Positions 44,151 to 55,260 of a stretch of DNA of 64,000 nt are shown here, piece by piece. Numbering within the stretch: the first letter of the stretch is position 1; the number at the start of each line of letters is the position of its first letter. A program made the position numbers and the translations under genes. The stretch covers positions 2,914,001 to 2,978,000 of the forward strand of contig JALGAS010000009.1 of the NCBI GenBank assembly GCA_023078685.1, in the 5' to 3' direction. Under the pieces are notes generated by a model, which made no database searches, had not been told where the DNA came from, and saw only the letters and a program-made list of their open reading frames with translations. The stretch is from Neopestalotiopsis rosae (Eukaryota; Ascomycota; Sordariomycetes; Amphisphaeriales; Sporocadaceae).

Positions 44151-45112
44151 GTCGAAAGCTCTGGTAGACTCACTCTTAGATCATAACGAGTCTGTTGCGT
44201 TGTGCTTACAGGTCTTGGACTTTTTCGATCGTGCTATTGCTCTGGCGTCCATAGCTCGACCGAGAGCAAATCGTCACCCTCAGGCTGAAGGACAGGCTGC
44301 AAAGAGGTATAATGAAAAGTCAAAAGAACGTAGGCTTTATGAGTACTCGATATTCAACGTAGTCTTCTCCGTCGATGGTCACTATTTCTACGCAGCTGAC
44401 AAGCTTGCCATCAAATGGTCCAGTATGTTTCCGGCTGTAAATCACACTTCCAAGGATCTTGACCTCTTCAATATTTGGGAGAAGGGCCGTTGGCTGTGAT
44501 GGCAACTGTATCATTTGCGTCGTCTGTCCTCAGATTTGGGCTTGTACCTGTGTGGATGACGTGTTCATCCAATTAGAAGTCCCAGTCGTATCCATTGTAT
44601 CTAGTGCGGCGGGACGGGTCTTGTGAGAGGAGAGTCTCCCTGGCTAGGGGTCTCAGACTACCGGGTGGCGCTCACATGTCCTTGGCAGCATGCGAAACGC
44701 TTTCTAGGTGATAAATCAGCGATCATCAAGCGCGGTTGTGTGGACACTCACCTCATTGGGCGAGGAGCTAATTAGCTGTAGGTCACGCCAGGGAGACCTA
44801 ATCAGTGTATCGACGTGCCCGTGCCGGCCAATTTTATATACTTGCAAATACTCGGAGCGATGTTGGAAGTAGACGTAATCGGAGCGGAGGGGACATGGTT
44901 GGGTCAAGTTTCCAGAAATGGCGCTCCTGGTGCGTAAAGTCGTCTATAAAGGGCGCTGCCAATGGTACGTATGCTATACGGCTCTCCAGGCACATATCAT
45001 ACCCCAAATCATTTTTCGGATTTGCCAAGAAGCCAGGAGTGATTTCCTATTTATTGCTAGCAGCCTCGTGGCCAACTGAAATCATTAATGGTTGACGTTT
45101 GAATTAGTTATA
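44151..45112. other. Gene-free stretch
   Basis: A 122-codon frame at 44131-44499 and shorter ones show no domain. Nothing else is recognised before the GH64 gene. Confidence 0.4.
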
Positions 45113-46391
45113 ATGAGACATTATCGGCTGATCTCTATATTAAAGCTAATCTTGGCCGTTTTGTCGTCGCCCATCTCATCTACTGATCATGGAGGCCGCT
45201 CGAGGCACTTTGGATTTGCACAACGAAATCTCAATCAATCATTGACGCTTCAGTTCGTCAATAACCACAAACTTTGCGATCTCAATGCGTATGTGACTGG
45301 CATTAATACTGCGGGCGACATCGTATTCTTGACCGCCTCAGGTACTTGGTACTACCCTGCACCACTGAATGGATCAATGCCCACAAAAGTAGACGACGCC
45401 AATATTGCTATTCCTATATCGTATCTGGATAACGAATCATCCGCAACTTCTCTGATTTTGCCTGATTATATATCTGCCAGTCGCGTATGGATCGCTAGGG
45501 GCGAGCTTGAGTTTTTTGCGTTGCGATCCGCGAGCGGCGCGACGATGCTGCAGGAACCATCCGCCTCGAATTTGGAAGATGCGTCCACAACAATCAATTG
45601 GGGGTTTATAGAGCTTACTTACACGAAAGAAGGTGGCTTATTCGCAAATCTGTCCTTTGTGGATTTTATCGGACTCTCACTCGGCATGATCTTGACACTC
45701 GATACCGGCGAAGTCCAGATCGTAGAAGGGCTTGCAAGTAACGCAGTTGAACAAGTGTGCGATGAATTGCAGAAACAATCGGAGTCGGATCAAATGCCAT
45801 GGAATCAACTATGTGTCTACTCATCTCAAGGCTACCCTCTTCGAGCATTATCCCCAAATATCTATGAGGCTATCAATCCCGGGGCGAGCGGATGACTATT
45901 ACACGGACTACATAGATCGCGTATGGGAGCTATACCTGATGGAAGACCTGATATTTGACAATGGATCCAATCAGTCCATTGCATGCCGGGTAGCCGCCAA
46001 CGATGAGCTCACTTGTGAGGGTGACAACCGCCCCTACAGTCGACCCACGACGGCCGACATCTGGGTTTGTAATACAGGGCCGTTTGCCATTCTGGATGTC
46101 GATAATGCCATTCACCGTGCAGTTGTACCGCGCTTATGTGCAGCCTTTGTTCGCACTACTCTCCTCCTGCATGGTAGTGAGATACAGCCATCCTTGCCAA
46201 ACACGAGTTACTATCTTAGTGGCCCCACCAACCATTATAGCCGAATTGTCCACGAAAACGAATTGGATGGAAAGGGTTACACATTCTCTTATGATGATGT
46301 CAGTGTTGGCCAAGAGAATGTTGCTGGCATAGTCGCAGGGTCGGGCGGTCTCGTATTGGAAATCCTCATTGGTGGATACGAAAGATCTTGA
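45113..46391 (+). CDS. GH64 beta-1,3-glucanase, split by one frame change
   Basis: From ATG 45113 a signal peptide (MRHYRLISILKLILAVLSS) leads into a GH64 catalytic domain. Motifs are LQFVNNHKLCDLNAYVTG, INWGFIELTYT (putative catalytic Glu), LFANLSFVDFIGLSLGM (putative catalytic Asp) and NQLCVYSSQGYPLRALSPN. The frame stops at TGA 45893-45895. The domain continues at once in another frame with ADDYYTDYIDRVWELY, DELTCEGDNRPYSRPTTADI, RAVVPRLCAAFVRTTLL and ENELDGKGYTFSYDDVSVG, to 46391. One extra base near 45883, next to a GGGG run, accounts for this. GH64 enzymes release oligosaccharides from beta-1,3-glucan. The protein would be secreted and is full length if the shift is an error. Confidence 0.85.
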
Positions 46392-46857
46392 CGGAATTGG
46401 TGCTGCTTTTCTTTTGCTGCTTTCCTGTTTCTTGTTCATCCTTTGTGCCTTTTGTCTATATTTCTTTGATCAGCACTCACACTATGGCACTAAGGGAGTG
46501 CCGGTTGTTTCATCCTTTGTTTCCTTCTGCACTTGTATTTCTGCAGTTAGTATTGATCAATCCCTAACGTATAGTTACAAATTTGGTAGTGACAAAAATC
46601 ACATTTTCCTAGAGACTTTGATTGCCGCATTGCATGCTCCATGATCGGCAAATTGGTTGAATTAAGTAGCTGAAGTAAGTCACAATCTGACCAGGAGTTC
46701 AATGCGAACCTCCCAACGTAATAACTCTGTCAGAAGGACGCCCTAGATAAGAGCAATGACCAACCCTGTAATGTGGAAAGAAAGATGCAAGATCTATGAG
46801 AGCTTGATCTAGACGGATCGCATTACTTTTTCAGCGACCACTCAGAGTGATTCTTTC
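46392..46857. other. Gene-free stretch
   Basis: Short frames only, including a hydrophobic run (FLLLLSCFLFILCAFCLYFF) in the plus strand at about 46405-46470, just after the GH64 stop. It may be chance. Confidence 0.35.
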
Positions 46858-47493
46858 TCACTTGTTCCCGCTCGACTTCTCATAGACGCTATACGGGCTG
46901 AGGCCTGCATTCCAATCCAGTAGAAACAATATCTCAATCTCCATGAATCTGACATCATCCAGCGTAAACCAGAAGAGTGTGTCGTTGTATATCATCCGAC
47001 TCTCCTCTGCCCATAGGCGATTCGTGGAAGAGAAGTCATCAAGATACTTCGAGGCGATGAGTACGACTGCCAGGAAAGTTCGATGTGCAGTGCACTTCAA
47101 GATTATCTTGTGAGGCTGTATCTTGGACTTCAAGCGATCAAGGTACACAGTGGCCGATAGTAATATGATAGGCGATATGTGAAGTCGATATACCACGTGG
47201 TCGATGAAGCAGCTCAGCGGTGGAGGTGTGGCTGAGCCTATTGGTCGTACGGATGTATCGAAGCAAGCATCTATTGGCATAACATCGATCGTTGCCTGGG
47301 TCAAGCGATCGACAAGATGCTGGCTAAGAGGCACGTGAGCCAGCATGTCCCTGTAGATACAGTCGCTATGTTGATTTTCGTGAGAGGGAAGATGCTTCGT
47401 TGCCGATTGGTGTATACCATCCTCTTCTTCACCAGGTTGTGCCGTCTTTTTGCTTAATTCTAATAGCCGTGGAGCTCTCAGAATAGACCACAT
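46858..47493 (-). CDS. Pho80-like cyclin
   Basis: Single-exon, 211 residues from ATG 47493. The cyclin box reads SCFIDHVVYRLHISPIILLS, ATVYLDRLKSKIQ, AHRTFLAVVLIASKYLDD and LDDVRFMEIEILFLLDWN, matching the Pho80/Pcl group (cyclin PF08613), including the KYLDD segment and final ExxFLxxxxW-like helix. Such cyclins activate Pho85-type kinases in phosphate, glycogen and cell-cycle control. There is a short N-terminal extension, and length is normal for the family. It appears intact. Confidence 0.85.
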   Translation of the reverse strand: MWSILRAPRLLELSKKTAQPGEEEDGIHQSATKHLPSHENQHSDCIYRDMLAHVPLSQHLVDRLTQATIDVMPIDACFDTSVRPIGSATPPPLSCFIDHVVYRLHISPIILLSATVYLDRLKSKIQPHKIILKCTAHRTFLAVVLIASKYLDDFSSTNRLWAEESRMIYNDTLFWFTLDDVRFMEIEILFLLDWNAGLSPYSVYEKSSGNK

Positions 47494-47660
47494 GGCAACT
47501 AAGCGGATGCGGCCGTGTCAGAATCTGATGTGGAAATTTGATATTGTTGGTTTTTGCTCAAAATATGGGTGCTGCAATACATACAAGTTCCCAGTCCTTG
47601 CCGGTCCTGCAGCGATTGGGGAATGTTCGCGATCCCTTATTCCCAATATATCTAGCTCCA

Positions 47661-47826
47661 TTTATGACGCTTTTGATTTCAAGACACTGGCCAGTCGCAA
47701 GTCTGGCCCCAAAAGTAGCTCGATTCGAAGTGCAGGAATTGGAAACATCACGCGTATCCACTTATCCAGAATACTCCATTCTTGGCGTTTCTTGGGAGAT
47801 AGATCTGAAAACGGCAGTGCACGTCT
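47661..47826 (+). repeat. Duplicated segment D, copy 1
   Basis: About 165 bp recur inverted at 50598-50772. Shared runs include TTTTGATTTCAAGACACTGG, CAAAAGTAGCTCGATTCGAA, ATTGGAAACATCAC and AGATCTGAAAACGGCAGTGC. It overlaps a 105-codon frame (47538-47855) that I do not recognise. Confidence 0.8.
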
Positions 47827-48002
47827 TGCGTATTACTTTTGTTCCATCAAGCTAGACTGTAGTTGCACTGTATGTAGCTTTGGTCCTCGAGGTACTGTAC
47901 TGTAAAATGAACGCCTAAAATGCTAGCTTGTTGGCCTAACCACCCCTCTGCGATATATAATGCTTCAACCCGGGCACAGATTCCGGTCTATACCACTATA
48001 AT

Positions 48003-48728
48003 ATGGAACTCTTGATCTTGTTGACATCGCCCTCACCTATCTATCAACACTTCACCAAATTCCGCAGCCCAGACATGTCGCTTCAATCCGTTGATTTCCC
48101 TAAACATGGCCCTGCGCATCTCGTGTCACGCGTTGACCAGAATCCCACATCTTGCCGTGCGCCATCGCTGTACTTGCCTCACCATCCCCAAGCATGCTTA
48201 TTCCGGGCAGTGCTCCATGTCCCACATGCATATCTAAATGGTCTGCTCGGTAATGTCGAGGGTGCCAACGCCAAAGTCTACCCTGTGAACAGCAATACGG
48301 ATATTTTATGCCCCCAGCCGTACGTTCTATTCAAATGCGTTGATACCTGTGATGGTCAAGGCGGCACATACTTTTACTTCTTGTTGGACTTGGGCAAACT
48401 TGAGACGCGTTTTACAATGCGAGGCTCTGGCGTCACGCTTGCTTTCAGGTTCGAGGTTTCCATGCTTAATCACCCGCCCGAAATGGATGTTGTCCACGTT
48501 GATGTTGGCGAGTGGCATTTTGGCGATGTTGTCGGGAGACTGGAGGAACCAGCTTGTACATACCCTGAGCTCAATCATTCGTGGTTCAGCAGATTGATGC
48601 TTAGCCCGGAGACGCCACGAAAACATGCGGCCGCAAAACTACGATGCCTAGCAGCAAGTATCAGGGAACGGCGTAGAGGTAAGCATATGTTTCTCCCTAG
48701 TCTTGCAGCTTTGCTAAAAGTTCTTTAG
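48003..48728 (+). CDS. Hypothetical protein (241 aa)
   Basis: Single-exon frame from ATG 48003, with a second in-frame ATG at 48075 that could be the start. It has good coding character with Cys and aromatic residues (YVLFKCVDTCDGQGGTYFYF, FGDVVGRLEEPACTYPEL) and a basic C-terminus. There is no signal peptide or known domain. It faces the cyclin gene tail-away, with segment D between them. Confidence 0.5.
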   Translation: MELLILLTSPSPIYQHFTKFRSPDMSLQSVDFPKHGPAHLVSRVDQNPTSCRAPSLYLPHHPQACLFRAVLHVPHAYLNGLLGNVEGANAKVYPVNSNTDILCPQPYVLFKCVDTCDGQGGTYFYFLLDLGKLETRFTMRGSGVTLAFRFEVSMLNHPPEMDVVHVDVGEWHFGDVVGRLEEPACTYPELNHSWFSRLMLSPETPRKHAAAKLRCLAASIRERRRGKHMFLPSLAALLKVL

Positions 48729-49351
48729 CGAATGGAGGTCTACTTCGAGATTTAATGAAGAAAAGATTTCCTATTTTTCTATTCTTCCACCGGGTCACTA
48801 GGTGCCAGTTGAGTGCGAAAATGCACAAATCAGACGCGACGGAAGAGAAGCCCCTGTGAGGTGCGACCATATTTGTTGATTTGCAAAAATGGTGTACCCA
48901 TACGTACTCAATACCGGACCTTCGATCAGACGCAGGAAGTATTAAGTAATGGACTGAGAGGTTTTATTGTTCTTTCAACCATCAAATTACTAGAACATGG
49001 AACGATATATGTCAGCAGCGCAAATCCGAAGCAGGAGAATTCGTCGGAGTCAAGAAAAGAGCAGCTCTGATCTATAATAGACCAAGAGCATGTATCATAC
49101 GTTGTCTGACATGGGTATCAATTCAAAATCTGGCATCGGCATTGCGATGGCATACCATCTCCATTATCTCGAATTGACACAGAAATATAGACGACGAGTG
49201 TCATAATTTGCGCATGCTGACGTAAAAAAGAAAAATGTCCACAGGTGGCAAGTCTATTCCGTGTGACTATTGACTGACTACACTCTCCTAGGGCGGTTCT
49301 CAATTGTCGTAGGCACAAGTTGCATGGATTGCCCATATCTTCTCATGAGTG
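48729..49351. other. Gene-free stretch
   Basis: Short frames only; nothing recognised. Confidence 0.4.
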
Positions 49352-49639
49352 TTATGTATTCCTGCCGTAACCTGAATAGAATGCAGAATCATCTGATCCG
49401 AGCATGATGTTGGGGTTGGGATCTGACATAACGTGTGTTTTGAGCATGCTCAATTCCGATCCGAGGAGGCCATGGCTCAGCATCATGCCTGTCATGTCCA
49501 CATTCATTTGCTGCATAAATTGTGAACTTTCACTCATGGACGTTAGTGTTCCCATATCCTGTATTGGGTAAAATGCCTGGTTTGACGGCTCGTCCGAGAG
49601 CAGTGCAATAGGATCTAGGTTATTAGGTAGCGCAATCAA
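49352..49639 (-). CDS. C-terminal exon or fragment of unknown gene
   Basis: A 95-codon frame without an ATG at its 5' end (first in-frame Met at PIQDMGTLTSM). It is rich in Met, Ser, Asn and Asp (SSQFMQQMNVDMTGMMLSHG, NIMLGSDDSAFYSGYG), a composition common at the acidic C-terminal end of fungal zinc-cluster transcription factors. No DNA-binding domain lies nearby, so that origin is only a guess. Confidence 0.3.
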   Translation of the reverse strand: MIALPNNLDPIALLSDEPSNQAFYPIQDMGTLTSMSESSQFMQQMNVDMTGMMLSHGLLGSELSMLKTHVMSDPNPNIMLGSDDSAFYSGYGRNT

Positions 49640-49848
49640 CCAACTAGTACACTTTCAGGATCGAATGGTCTATTTAGTGGGAGGTAGTGCATGAAGTACG
49701 GCGCGTTAAGCGAGATAAGTTGATGGGTGTTCTCCCCGTTATCTCAACATACACAATCCTTTACTCAACAGCGCTTCTCTGGAAATATCTGTAGATTCTA
49801 GTCTATATCTGCATCTACAGAGCCAACGACTCAGCCCCCGTCATGTAA

Positions 49849-50473
49849 TCAATGTTGTACACAGGACAGGTTGTAAGAGGTTCGGGGGATCCTAGAGTGT
49901 GAGGGCAGTGGCTGATTGGTCAAGGCAAAGTTGGGCATGGTGCAGGTCTCATCATATCCATATGTGCAAGCAGCGTTGGCAATATTGTAAAGTGCAGCAT
50001 TTCGTCCGACCCAGGAGTCTGTTGGGCAACTGCTTACAAAGTTCATTGCATTTGCTGCAGAAAATGCAAGGCGTCCCTCTGACTCGACGAGCAAATTTAC
50101 ACATTCAGACATGTCAATGTCCTTGTAAGTAGCAGCGATGCCACCACCAGTAATGGGATGATGCGTAGCAGACTCCCCAGTGTAGAGGTAGTTCCAAGCA
50201 TCATAGGAAATATCGTAAGCACCACCAGACTGGTCAATCCTGAGGAGATTGATAGATCTGCCATTGGCGCTAACCTGAACACAGATGCTATCACAGCTGG
50301 GAAAGGACGGCCAGTATGCGATGCGATTGGTATTGACTTTGCAGCCGAGGACGCCAATAGAGGAGGAGTATCGGTCGTGAGGCGTCACGAAGATGCTGCT
50401 ATCGCGGCGAAAATTTCGTAGCAATAGTCGGAGCTATTGTGGTACCTAAGAGGTAGAAGATGCTGGCGAGCAT
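49849..50473 (-). CDS. Secreted protein, possibly double-psi beta-barrel type, split by one frame change
   Basis: ATG 50473 opens a classic signal peptide (MLASIFYLLGTTIAPTIA) that runs into a stop within a few codons. The mature protein continues in the adjacent frame from about 50410: VTPHDRYSSSIGVLGCKV, then AYWPSFPSCDSICVQVSANG, LLRIDQSGGAYDISYDAWNY and ASNxMNFV-like ANAMNFVSSCPTDSWVGRNA. It ends at 49849. One base gained or lost at the AAAATTT run near 50410 explains the split. The C..C, NGR and RIDQSGGAYDIS pattern resembles double-psi beta-barrel or expansin/cerato-platanin-like secreted fungal proteins, but that is an inference from spacing. About 190 mature residues with several Cys. 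Confidence 0.6.
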
Positions 50474-50597
50474 TTTGGGAATTGCCAACAGTAACAGTCT
50501 TCTAATTCGATATGCTGATTCATGCAATGGTTTAAATACTGTATGTATGTGCACCATGGATACTGTGATGTATTGATGGGAGAAAATGGACGTGCAA

Positions 50598-50772
50598 ACT
50601 GTGCACTGCCGTTTTCAGATCTACCTCCCAAGAAATGCCTGAAATGGAGTATTTTCACAATATCTCAAATGAGTGCATATGTGTGATGTTTCCAATTTCT
50701 GCACTTCGAATCGAGCTACTTTTGGGGCAAGACCTGCGACTGGCCAGTGTCTTGAAATCAAAAGTGTCATAC
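50598..50772 (-). repeat. Duplicated segment D, copy 2
   Basis: Inverted copy of 47661-47826. It abuts, without a gap, the HVA22-gene fragment at 50771. Confidence 0.8.
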
Positions 50773-50907
50773 AGCAGCGCGCAGAAGACCATACAAAGGG
50801 ATGAAATTCAGCATTGATTGAAAGAGCGATTCAAGGGACAAAATAGTCGAGAGGACCGACCAGCACATGAGACATTCTTTGAGTTGTGTAGGATTGGACG
50901 TTGCTAC
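50771..50907 (-). pseudogene. HVA22-gene fragment
   Basis: The minus strand matches 27550-27690, the middle of the TB2/DP1/HVA22 gene. Shared stretches include GATTGAAAGAGCGATTCAAG, GGGACAAAATAGTCGAGAGG and GTGTAGGATTGGACGTT on the strand shown. About 137 bp, without start or stop. Confidence 0.85.
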
Positions 50908-51701
50908 AGCCGTGGTCAGTCGAGCACAGTCATTATTCCAACCGATCGGAATCAGACAGAGATGTGGAGTGCCTTAGCATGTGTATTTCCACTGCGTGAT
51001 GTATCAACTTATCAGCAATCCAATGTCAGCCAAGTATATATAATAGTCATTGAGAACATGATTTCACAAATATCAGTGGCCATCGTTCGTCGTGTTACAT
51101 AAGTCGCAACAAGTCTCGTTCATAATGATTCGATAACTTATCCAAACGATCTGATATATCTTGCTTGTTTCTCCGAATCTTGCTTTCTCCATTGTTTCTT
51201 GACCGCGCCCGGCGTCCTCCCAAGAGCAATTCCAGCATTGATCAATCACATGTTCATATTTACTGTTCCCAGCTTTGACCATATCGTTACCGTAAATCTC
51301 ATATACTGTATATATGACTCTCAATTGCATTATGTACCAGTATCCAAAGACTGATATGCTCGGATTATGACACTCGACCTGTCAAGTCACTCTTGACGTG
51401 CCCATTACTCGCGTGCGTCGAAGTATCATTTTTGAAGCCACGCGAGGGGGATGCAAAACCATTCTGCTGCATATATAGATATATAGATGCCTACCAGAAT
51501 GTGAAATCATTGATGGTCATCAAGTTCTGCCACTGTCTTGGAGGCTATATGGCCAGGATTTGCACCAAATTACAATGCCAAGTCGGTCTGATTGGGATAC
51601 ATGAATGTCAGCGCCGGATATGGATCGTCCGCGCTTAAAGACAAGATAAGTGAGAGAACAAGAAGAAGCCGATCTTGATTTTACACACATAACGATGCGA
51701 T
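50908..51701. other. Gene-free stretch
   Basis: No supported gene or repeat. Confidence 0.4.
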
Positions 51702-52260
51702 TTAGAACCCAGATGTAGCTATATTCCCAGATCTACCATACATAACCCAGCGCTGCTGTGCACATGAAGAACAACATGCAGGCAATGATGAGTAAAGGCG
51801 GATTCTTAAAAGCTTTAAGCGCAAGCTCGTTGCTCTGCAATGCATTGCTGATGACTTCAGATCCTGCATAATGCTGGCATAGTGGGTATGACTCACGCCG
51901 AAGACAGCAATTTCAATCGTTAGTAGTCCAACCAAATATACCCCCATCACTTCATCTCGAACAGCCGCATGGTTTTGTTGTTCTCGTGTATCCATCAAGA
52001 CATTCACTCTTTGTTGCAATAATCGTGATTAACATCAATTCATTTCATGAATGATACTAGCGATTGGCATCTTATAATTATTCATATTCGAACCAATTTC
52101 CGTTGAGGACTTGATCATCACTGCAATCAAAATGTTCACTTCGTATCCTTCTTATATGGCCAAGAAACTGGGCATATTGGGCTCTCGCAATCTCTCGTGA
52201 CGTATGGGACGTAATTGTCATTTTCGCCCCTGACTGAATCCCATTCACAGTAATCGACAT
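51702..52260 (-). CDS. Hypothetical protein, two pieces, one possible membrane segment
   Basis: A frame from ATG 52260 (MSITVNGIQSGAKMTITSH) runs to 52078 with helical content (REIARAQYAQFLGHIRRIRS). About 60 bp further on a second frame (52019-51702) has LQQRVNVLMDTREQQNHAAV and a hydrophobic run YLVGLLTIEIAVFGV. They could be exons of one gene ending in a membrane helix, but I could not find a splice pair that fits. No family is recognised. Confidence 0.3.
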
Positions 52261-53422
52261 TGATGAAAGACTCTGTGATAACCATTGCCAATCTCTGTTT
52301 ATATTAGTATCTCCATATAGAGAAGGGAAATCAGAAAGACTTCATCAGTTTCCGACACTGGATCGGCAACTTACACCCAAAAGATTTAATCTGAGAATAC
52401 AGGGTCTGTTTTATTGAAAATCCCGTATAGTAAGCAAACGTTGTGTTCTTTTAACCCTTTCTTAAGATCAACCTCTTGTTGATATTGACTCATTTGAGAT
52501 GAAAGCTTACCGGTTGTGATGACAATATACCGGACTCGTTGCAAACTTTGAGTATGATAGTTGTTTGGGGGTTATGCTGAAATGATGCGCGAGCCAAAGT
52601 GATATCGAACGAAGATAACTGGAGTGGAATGGATAGTTATTTTTGAACCGTAAGGTAGATGTTTGGACGGATCAGACAGGTAGTGGCTGTGTACATGGTT
52701 CAAGAACACCGTCCTTGATATATAGCATATTTTTCATTGATCCCTTGGATCCAAGTCCCTTAGTCGTGACACTTATTATCCAACCATGGGGCTCATGCTT
52801 GGCACACCACGATCCTGCCACATATCAATTGCATCGCATCATACCGCCAAGACGATCATCCTACGCCATACCTGTGATAGTTGATTATAAACCGTGACAC
52901 ACTTGCGGGGCTCTTGGCCTCCATATCGATTTGTCCTGAGTCTCAAATATATGGCTTTCATTCTTCTGTCTTTCTTTTCGCCAGGGGTACGTGTTCATAT
53001 ATTCGCCAAAAACTGTTTCAGAGTGCAGAAGCCTTTTGGCGGGTCGAGCAGGGTCAGAGGATCCGCCATTGTCTTCATGGCCTTCAGCTTTGATCTTTTG
53101 AGTTCTACACCGCTGCTTCTTTGTCACGTTATGATAATTCTCCAGCAGGAGAGTCGTAAAAGGTTGCCTACTGCAGAACTTCACACCAGGGCCTGATCAT
53201 ATTTCAGTGTTATAGTAGAAGGTATTCGAATTTGTAGATTTTAGTAGTCCAGCGTTTCGTCGTACACCTCAACATAATTGATTTCATTCAATTATTACAG
53301 AGTAGATAGCACCAGAACAGTACCTTGAAATTACTGCTACGAAAATGGTCCTCGAGTTTCTCGACCGTTTTGATCCATCGGCCATTCATCCTGTTCTTTT
53401 CATTAGTTTCGGAAATTATTGA
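52261..53422. other. Gene-free stretch
   Basis: No supported gene. Small frames at 52643-53196 overlap on both strands and none has a domain. Confidence 0.4.
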
Positions 53423-53731
53423 TCAGCAGTTTGTTTGCCGTTGCGAATTTAGCTGGGCGAGAAGCTGAAGCTGCAGAAGATAGCTAGAAAGCCTTCTGGA
53501 ACAGGAGAGGTCGGCCTTGAGTGCTTCCCGTGTGGCCCATATCCGCCGCCGACTATTGTTCATTGGCGTTCTATGCTCTGATCTGAGAAGTTTGAGCCGC
53601 TGGCCTTGATAGAAATATTTAGTCGGATCCTCAAAGTCCGTGACTTTGGCACTATATCTCTCAGATTTGTCTCTAAACACCAGGTGTTCTTCTGATTTGA
53701 TATCCCCATATATGATCGCCAGTAATTTCAA
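53423..53731 (-). pseudogene. Protein kinase remnant
   Basis: A 102-codon frame carries LAIIYGDIKSEEHLVFRDKS, clearly derived from a kinase catalytic loop (HGDIKPENVLVF in typical relatives), and YSAKVTDFEDPTKYF, a DFG region with Gly changed to Glu. What follows (YQGQRLKLLRSEHRTP, then ATREALKADL) recalls the activation segment and start of helix F with small shifts. N-lobe and C-lobe ends are missing. It belongs to the fungal kinase type that often sits with ankyrin or HET proteins. Confidence 0.65.
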
Positions 53732-53952
53732 CTATAGTATTTCAGAATCATGCAAATGAGCTCTCATTTAAGTGCATGTTCGCAATCGCTCTTCCGGTGT
53801 CGGCGCACAGCTCAAGTCGTCGCCAAGATGTCAGTTCCCTCCCTGCACTGCAAAATAGGATAAATAGAATAAGCGACACCTTTTTAGAACGCCTATTCTA
53901 TCCAAGGGCAATAGAGGATGGATGGTTCCCAACGAGACGAACGTTATTCTGG

Positions 53953-53991
53953 CCGAATTTGGGTGTCAGTCTGACTGACATCCGAATTCGG
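53953..53991. repeat. Palindrome 1
   Basis: 19-bp arms around a single T at 53972, with two mismatches. The core TGTCAGTC/GACTGACA is identical to palindrome 2. Confidence 0.8.
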
Positions 53992-54189
53992 TATAGCTTC
54001 GAGGGACGTCAATGGATGCAACATTGTCTTTCCGCCAACCAGTCAGAAATCCTGGCCAGCCCCAGTGCACTAAGAAAACAATAACCAGAATATTTCACCC
54101 ATGTTCAGCGAGATAGCCACTGCACTTGTCCGGGGTCTCGATTGGCTGGCGCAAGACTATCCATCGAACCTTCGTCGAAGCTGTGCTGA

Positions 54190-54220
54190 ATCCGGATGTC
54201 AGTCTGACTGACATCCGGAT
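54190..54220. repeat. Palindrome 2 (perfect)
   Basis: 15-bp arms (ATCCGGATGTCAGTC and its complement) around a central T at 54205. It lies 233 bp from palindrome 1. Flanking pieces (CATTGTCTTTCCGC near 54027 and GATTGTCTTTCCGC near 54364) are also repeated, so a larger unit was duplicated. Two more hairpins (GCAAGGGAGG..CCTCCTTGC and CCTTGCCTT..AAGGCAAGG) follow at 54249-54295. Confidence 0.85.
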
Positions 54221-54459
54221 CAGGCGCATCAAGGTAGGCCAAGGCAATGCAAGGGAGGGGCATTTCTCCCTCCTTGCCTTATCAGAAAGGCAAGGAGAAT
54301 GCGATACGAGTTTGCCGCCACTTCAGTTGAAGGTGGGTAAAATCTCGTGGACGCGATACGAGATTGTCTTTCCGCACCAAGCATCTCAGCATCCCGTTGA
54401 CAAGACATGCGTTTGTCCGAAGTCATGCCTGAAAATTATGCTTGTTAGTGCATAAAAGC

Positions 54460-55260
54460 ACCTAGTGGCCGGGCTCTTGTCGAAGGAAGAGGCGCGCATA
54501 TGATCGAAGCGGAGACCATCGAGTAGAAGCAATACAGTACATAAGAGACAAAATATAGGTGAGAATCAATAGTAAGTATCAAGCATTTATGGCAATGAGC
54601 CAAAATGCATTACTTCTGTCATACAATATTGCATGGTTTCTGGCGGTACACCATCCACAAACTGAAGACGATAGACAATTCTTAGCACCATATCTAGTCC
54701 TACTCATCGATCACAGGTTCATGCACGTGTTGCCATGGTGATTATTGGTTCTCAAATTGAATGAACATCAAAAGGGAGAGATACAGTGGGATGAAAACTC
54801 TGACAGCGCCGGCCAATTCCCCGTCGCCGTCTCTGCGCGACGCAGGTGGCCTCTCGACTTGAATGCATACACCCCTGTCGCCAGCCTGGGTCATATGCGT
54901 TGGCACCCTCTTGGCCAATAACATTTGGGGGGCCGGCCCGCGGCGATAGGGGATCACCGCGGCCCATACCATTGTCTAATGCATGATAGACAGATACCTC
55001 GCAGCAGCAGGCATGCGCGGTTGGCCAGAAAGGCCGCCTATCACGGAGAGCAATCCCCGTGACGGATGTCTGCATATGCACCAGCTTATGAACACAAGTT
55101 ATCTATGCGAGAGCCGGAATGGGGAGGCCGAGACAGGAATCGAGCTTTGAGTTAGAAGAATAGGAGCACGTTCCTCTTTACCACTTTTCTACGACACTTG
55201 TTTTCCACCATCCCTGGGGAATGAATAATCGCATATTTCTGGATTTATTCACATTTCATA
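54460..55260. other. Gene-free stretch
   Basis: No supported gene; GC-richer patch at 54820-55060. It probably contains the promoter of the FTA2-like gene. Confidence 0.35.

Noticed and set aside
44131..44499. 122-codon plus-strand frame
   Set aside because: No ATG context, no domain, and no homology to the other families in the window.
45113..46391. An intron as the reason for the GH64 frame switch
   Set aside because: No GT...AG pair of usable length exists around 45880 without removing conserved sequence on both sides.
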